From: Lichenicola sp964247725
GTDB lineage: Bacteria > Pseudomonadota > Alphaproteobacteria > Acetobacterales > Acetobacteraceae
DNA: 64,000 nucleotides
NCBI GenBank assembly: GCA_964247725.1
Contig: CAXTVM010000003.1
Span: forward strand, 1-64,000
Reading direction: 5' to 3'
A program made the position numbers and the translations under genes. The notes under the pieces are model-generated. The model was not told where the DNA came from and did not search any database. It saw only the letters and a program-made list of their open reading frames with translations. Below are positions 63,291 through 64,000 of the stretch, one piece after another (within the stretch, counting starts at the first letter, position 1; each line of letters starts with the position of its first letter).

Positions 63291-64000
63291 AATGCCACGG
63301 ATTCAGCCTCTGGGCCCCGCCGGGGCCGCCGTGCCGGTTCCGACCTGGCTGCCCGCAGGGCATCGGCGGTCAGCCGCTTCTCGTGGCGCTTCAGGAACAC
63401 CAGCGTGCCGCCGACGCCGATCGCGGCGACCAGGCCAAGTCCAACCCCGAGCGGGCCGGAGACGGCCTCGATCCGGCGGCCGATCAGGAACGCGGCCAGC
63501 GTGTAGCCGCCCGCCCAGCCGATGCCGCCCAACGCGTTGTAGACCAGGAAACTCGGCCACGGCATCCGGTTGGCCCCGGCAAGCAGGGCGGCGAAGGTGC
63601 GCAGGATGGCGACGAAGCGGCCGAAGAACACCACCTTGCCGCCATGGCGCCGGAACAGGTAGCGGCCGAGCGTCAGGCGATCCTCGGTCAAGCCGATGCG
63701 TCGGCCCCAGCGCGCCAGCAGCCGGAAACCGAGGCTGCGGCCGATCAGGTAGCCGAAATTGTCACCCATCACGGCGCCGGCGATGGCGACGGCGATCACC
63801 CAGGCGATGTCCAGCGTGTGGGTGGCCGCGCAATACAGCGCGGCGGCGATCAGCAGGCTCTCGCCGGGCAGCGGCGCGCCCATGCTCTCCAGCATGACGA
63901 CGAGGCCGACGAGCCCATAACCGTAATGGGCCAGGAGGTGGTCGAGATGGTGGAACAGGGAAGCGGCACCTTGGCGAGTCGTTGCGCCAGCAACCGGGTC
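63287..64000 (-). CDS. DedA family membrane protein, 5' end beyond the window
   Basis: At least 237 codons, reading without stop to the window edge. The visible sequence runs LFHHLDHLLAHYGYGLVG, then VVMLESMGAPLPGESLLIAA, GDNFGYLIGRSLGFRLLARWG, FFGRFVAILRTFAALLAG and ANRMPWPSFLVYNALGGIGW, the DedA (SNARE-associated) core with E, R and G motifs. DedA proteins flip lipids such as undecaprenyl phosphate or phosphatidylethanolamine. No in-frame ATG is seen before the edge, so the start is outside. The stop TAG is in the shared CTAG at 63287-63290. Confidence 0.9.
   Translation of the reverse strand, partial: DPVAGATTRQGAASLFHHLDHLLAHYGYGLVGLVVMLESMGAPLPGESLLIAAALYCAATHTLDIAWVIAVAIAGAVMGDNFGYLIGRSLGFRLLARWGRRIGLTEDRLTLGRYLFRRHGGKVVFFGRFVAILRTFAALLAGANRMPWPSFLVYNALGGIGWAGGYTLAAFLIGRRIEAVSGPLGVGLGLVAAIGVGGTLVFLKRHEKRLTADALRAARSEPARRPRRGPEAESVAF

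Overview
The window is a 64 kb piece of a very GC-rich alphaproteobacterial chromosome. The codon use, the split F0 ATP synthase operon (atpI-B-E-F'-F without the F1 genes), the serB/miaA/ilvBHC neighbourhood and the many OprB, TonB and GMC-type genes point to the Acetobacteraceae (Rhodospirillales). That assignment is inference: there is no rRNA here. The sequence is a draft assembly, with a 100-N gap at 53101-53200, and several genes carry frame breaks that may be real or may be base-calling errors.

Layout. 1-7.6 kb: nucleoside hydrolase, SDR oxidoreductase, DUF1489, DUF429, an SLT/SPOR lipoprotein, and an OprB-type porin behind a perfect Fur-box palindrome, followed by a secreted beta-propeller protein. 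7.9-10.4 kb: F0 ATP synthase operon. 10.5-15.7 kb: envelope glycan genes (GT2, ArnT-like GT39, MBOAT O-acetyltransferase, AlgJ/AlgX-like protein). 15.8-24.7 kb: MOSC protein, broken Uma2, DUF3574 lipoprotein, hflX, a broken PD-(D/E)XK-like gene, a broken tricorn protease and a DksA-like zinc-finger protein. 24.9-28 kb: exported MetX-like hydrolase, a lower-GC island and an inactivated IS630 element. 27.9-32.3 kb: doxX-cupin-lactonase-VOC operon divergent from a GMC oxidoreductase. 32.8-40.6 kb: prolyl oligopeptidase, then a TPP-riboswitch-controlled TonB receptor plus NMT1/ThiY-like binding protein, then a truncated second TonB receptor.

40.7-48.5 kb: tRNA-Gly(GCC), CnoX/YbbN, Lon-N domain protein, Trm112-like protein, GNAT, ilvC-ilvH-ilvB and miaA. 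48.5-53 kb: serB, metallophosphoesterase, ornithine aminotransferase, FadL-like protein. 53.2-59.8 kb: a GT2 protein and a four-gene tripartite efflux operon (FUSC, DUF1656, HlyD, outer-membrane factor) with a frame-broken TMEM175 gene at its end. 59.9-64 kb: small lipoprotein, DUF2459, S10 carboxypeptidase, nucleoside deaminase and a DedA protein running off the window.

Much of the novelty lies between the genes. At least three families of palindromic dispersed repeats occur: a two-hairpin GGCCAGGG family with about nine copies, two of them about 200 bp palindromes bounded by GGCTATCGCAT; a 156-167 bp family sitting exactly at the 3' ends of ilvB and the S10 gene; and CTAG-bounded hairpins that share ends with the local IS630 element and whose CTAG forms TAG stop codons. 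A near-perfect parS centromere site forms the first codons of the thiY-like gene. The TPP riboswitch appears to place the Shine-Dalgarno sequence inside its closing helix. Matching TTGACG-N17-TAGAGC promoters are visible before oprB and ilvB.
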